A stretch of 13,043 nucleotides of DNA from Candidatus Curtissbacteria bacterium (GTDB taxonomy: Bacteria; Patescibacteriota; Microgenomatia; Curtissbacterales; GWA2-41-24): NCBI GenBank assembly GCA_030688205.1, contig JAUYIQ010000048.1:1-13043 (forward strand). Direction: 5' to 3'. The position numbers and the translations under genes are program-made. How positions within the stretch are numbered: position 1 is the first letter of the stretch; each line of letters opens with the position of its first letter. Shown here piece after piece: positions 12,534 through 13,043 of the stretch. A model generated the notes under the pieces. The model did not search any database. It had not been told where the DNA came from and saw nothing but the letters and a program-made list of their open reading frames with translations.

Positions 12534-13043
12534 ATGAAAAGCGGATTTGTAAAAATCTCGCTGCCCATAATCACAGGAATTCTTCTTGTGATTTTTGCCG
12601 TTTTAAATTTTCAACCAGTTTCACTTGCAACAACAAAAGTTACTATTTGTCATGCAACTGGAAGCCAACAGAATCCATACAATCGGATTACTGTTGATTG
12701 GAATGCTGTAGACGGTAATGGTAATAGTGATCACAACCGAAGCGGGCATCAAAATGGAGAGGACATTATCCCGCCTGGATTCTGGGATTGGAGTGGTCGA
12801 AATTGGGATACACAAGGTCAAGCTATTTGGAATAACAACTGTAATGAGCCAGCAAGCCCTACACCTACACCTACACCTACACCGACACCCACTCCAACAC
12901 CTACACCGACACCTACACCTACTCCAACACCAACTCCGACTCCAACTCCGACTCCAACTCCGACTCCTGACCCATGTGAAGAAGAAAACAACCACGTCGG
13001 CTTTTGGAACTTCTTAAACATAGACGTCGAAGCACATCGTTCT
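12534..13043 (+). CDS. Secreted Cys/His-rich domain protein with Pro-Thr linker, 3' end outside window
   Basis: The frame is open from the ATG at 12534 to the last base (170 codons, no stop). A signal peptide (about 1-32, hydrophobic core LPIITGILLVIFAVL) is followed by a small domain at about 35-103. It has VTICHATGS (36-44), a His-rich stretch (H67, H72), GEDIIPP (75-81), GQAIWNNNC (95-103) and two cysteines, C39 and C103. I recall similar CHATG...H..HQ.GEDIIPP domains in many secreted bacterial proteins, with no established function; the conserved Cys/His suggest a disulfide or metal site. A linker of 18 Pro-Thr dipeptides (109-144) leads to DPCEEENNHVGFWNFLNID, the start of a second domain cut by the window edge. 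It is likely a surface or secreted protein. Confidence 0.85.
   Translation, partial: MKSGFVKISLPIITGILLVIFAVLNFQPVSLATTKVTICHATGSQQNPYNRITVDWNAVDGNGNSDHNRSGHQNGEDIIPPGFWDWSGRNWDTQGQAIWNNNCNEPASPTPTPTPTPTPTPTPTPTPTPTPTPTPTPTPTPTPTPDPCEEENNHVGFWNFLNIDVEAHRS
12858..12965 (+). repeat. Tandem 6-bp Pro-Thr codon repeat, 18 units
   Basis: Eighteen consecutive CCN-ACN units encode (Pro-Thr)18. Third bases vary, with clusters of near-identical units (CCT ACA near the start, CCN ACT near the end). It is an extended surface-protein linker that could vary in length by slippage or misassembly. The long Gly-Val open frames on the opposite strand are its shadow. Confidence 0.92.

Noticed and set aside
12858..12965. 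CRISPR-like or satellite repeat array
   Set aside because: Units are 6 bp with no spacers and with third-base variation, so this is a Pro-Thr linker at protein level.
12621..13021. Long minus-strand open frames rich in Gly-Val or Arg-Cys, and a plus-strand frame rich in His/Leu/Gln
   Set aside because: They are shadows of the 6-bp Pro-Thr codon repeat. The frame with a signal peptide, conserved Cys/His domain and linker (12534 onward) is the real gene. The Gly-Val frame over the similar linker at 5163-5408 is rejected for the same reason.

Overview
The window is AT-rich, tightly packed and entirely plus-strand. It looks like chromosomal DNA of a Candidate Phyla Radiation (Patescibacteria) bacterium, probably of the Microgenomates group. 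The basis is resemblance, not a search: a half-length TsaB, several 4-43 nt gene overlaps, first-in-operon genes without Shine-Dalgarno sequences but with a -10 box just upstream of the ATG, secreted proteins with Pro-Thr linkers, and a winged-helix/Cas2-fold (PaaX-like) gene. A standard RF2 implies that UGA is a stop codon here, which argues against the UGA-recoding CPR lineages.

Layout. 1-231 is the 3' end of uppP (undecaprenyl-diphosphate recycling). 260-1351 is prfB (release factor 2). 1352-1464 is a structured intergenic region with two hairpins and a promoter. 1465-4685 holds an unknown membrane-anchored protein, then ftsE, ftsX and a secreted coiled-coil M23-type hydrolase; the last three overlap and form a cell-division and wall-cleavage operon. 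4708-8031 is a second overlapping run: a lamin-tail-domain surface protein, a VanZ-like membrane protein, tsaE, tsaC and tsaB (tRNA t6A37 synthesis; tsaD is not in the window), and a GalE-like sugar epimerase. 8067-11216 encodes a 1049-residue secreted protein with an Asp-box propeller, a canonical M23 domain and Ig-like domains. 11270-11764 is a small membrane-anchored protein. 11807-12396 is a compact unit: one wHTH/Cas2-fold gene bounded by perfect 26-bp inverted repeats. 12534 to the right edge is an incomplete secreted protein with an 18-unit Pro-Thr linker. No gene-free stretch exceeds 300 bases, and I saw no tRNA, rRNA, CRISPR array or intact insertion sequence.

The main themes are envelope biology (lipid-carrier recycling, FtsEX-controlled wall cleavage, surface proteins) and translation housekeeping (RF2, t6A). 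The points most worth following up are: (1) the inverted-repeat-bounded PaaX/Cas2-like gene, whose repeat carries its own -35 box and a 17-bp palindrome; (2) the FtsEX-linked hydrolase, whose zinc-site motifs occur in circularly permuted order; (3) a palindromic repeat inserted in frame into tsaC; and (4) a recurring TATAAT-like box with exactly 7 nt to the ATG, implying leaderless mRNAs.
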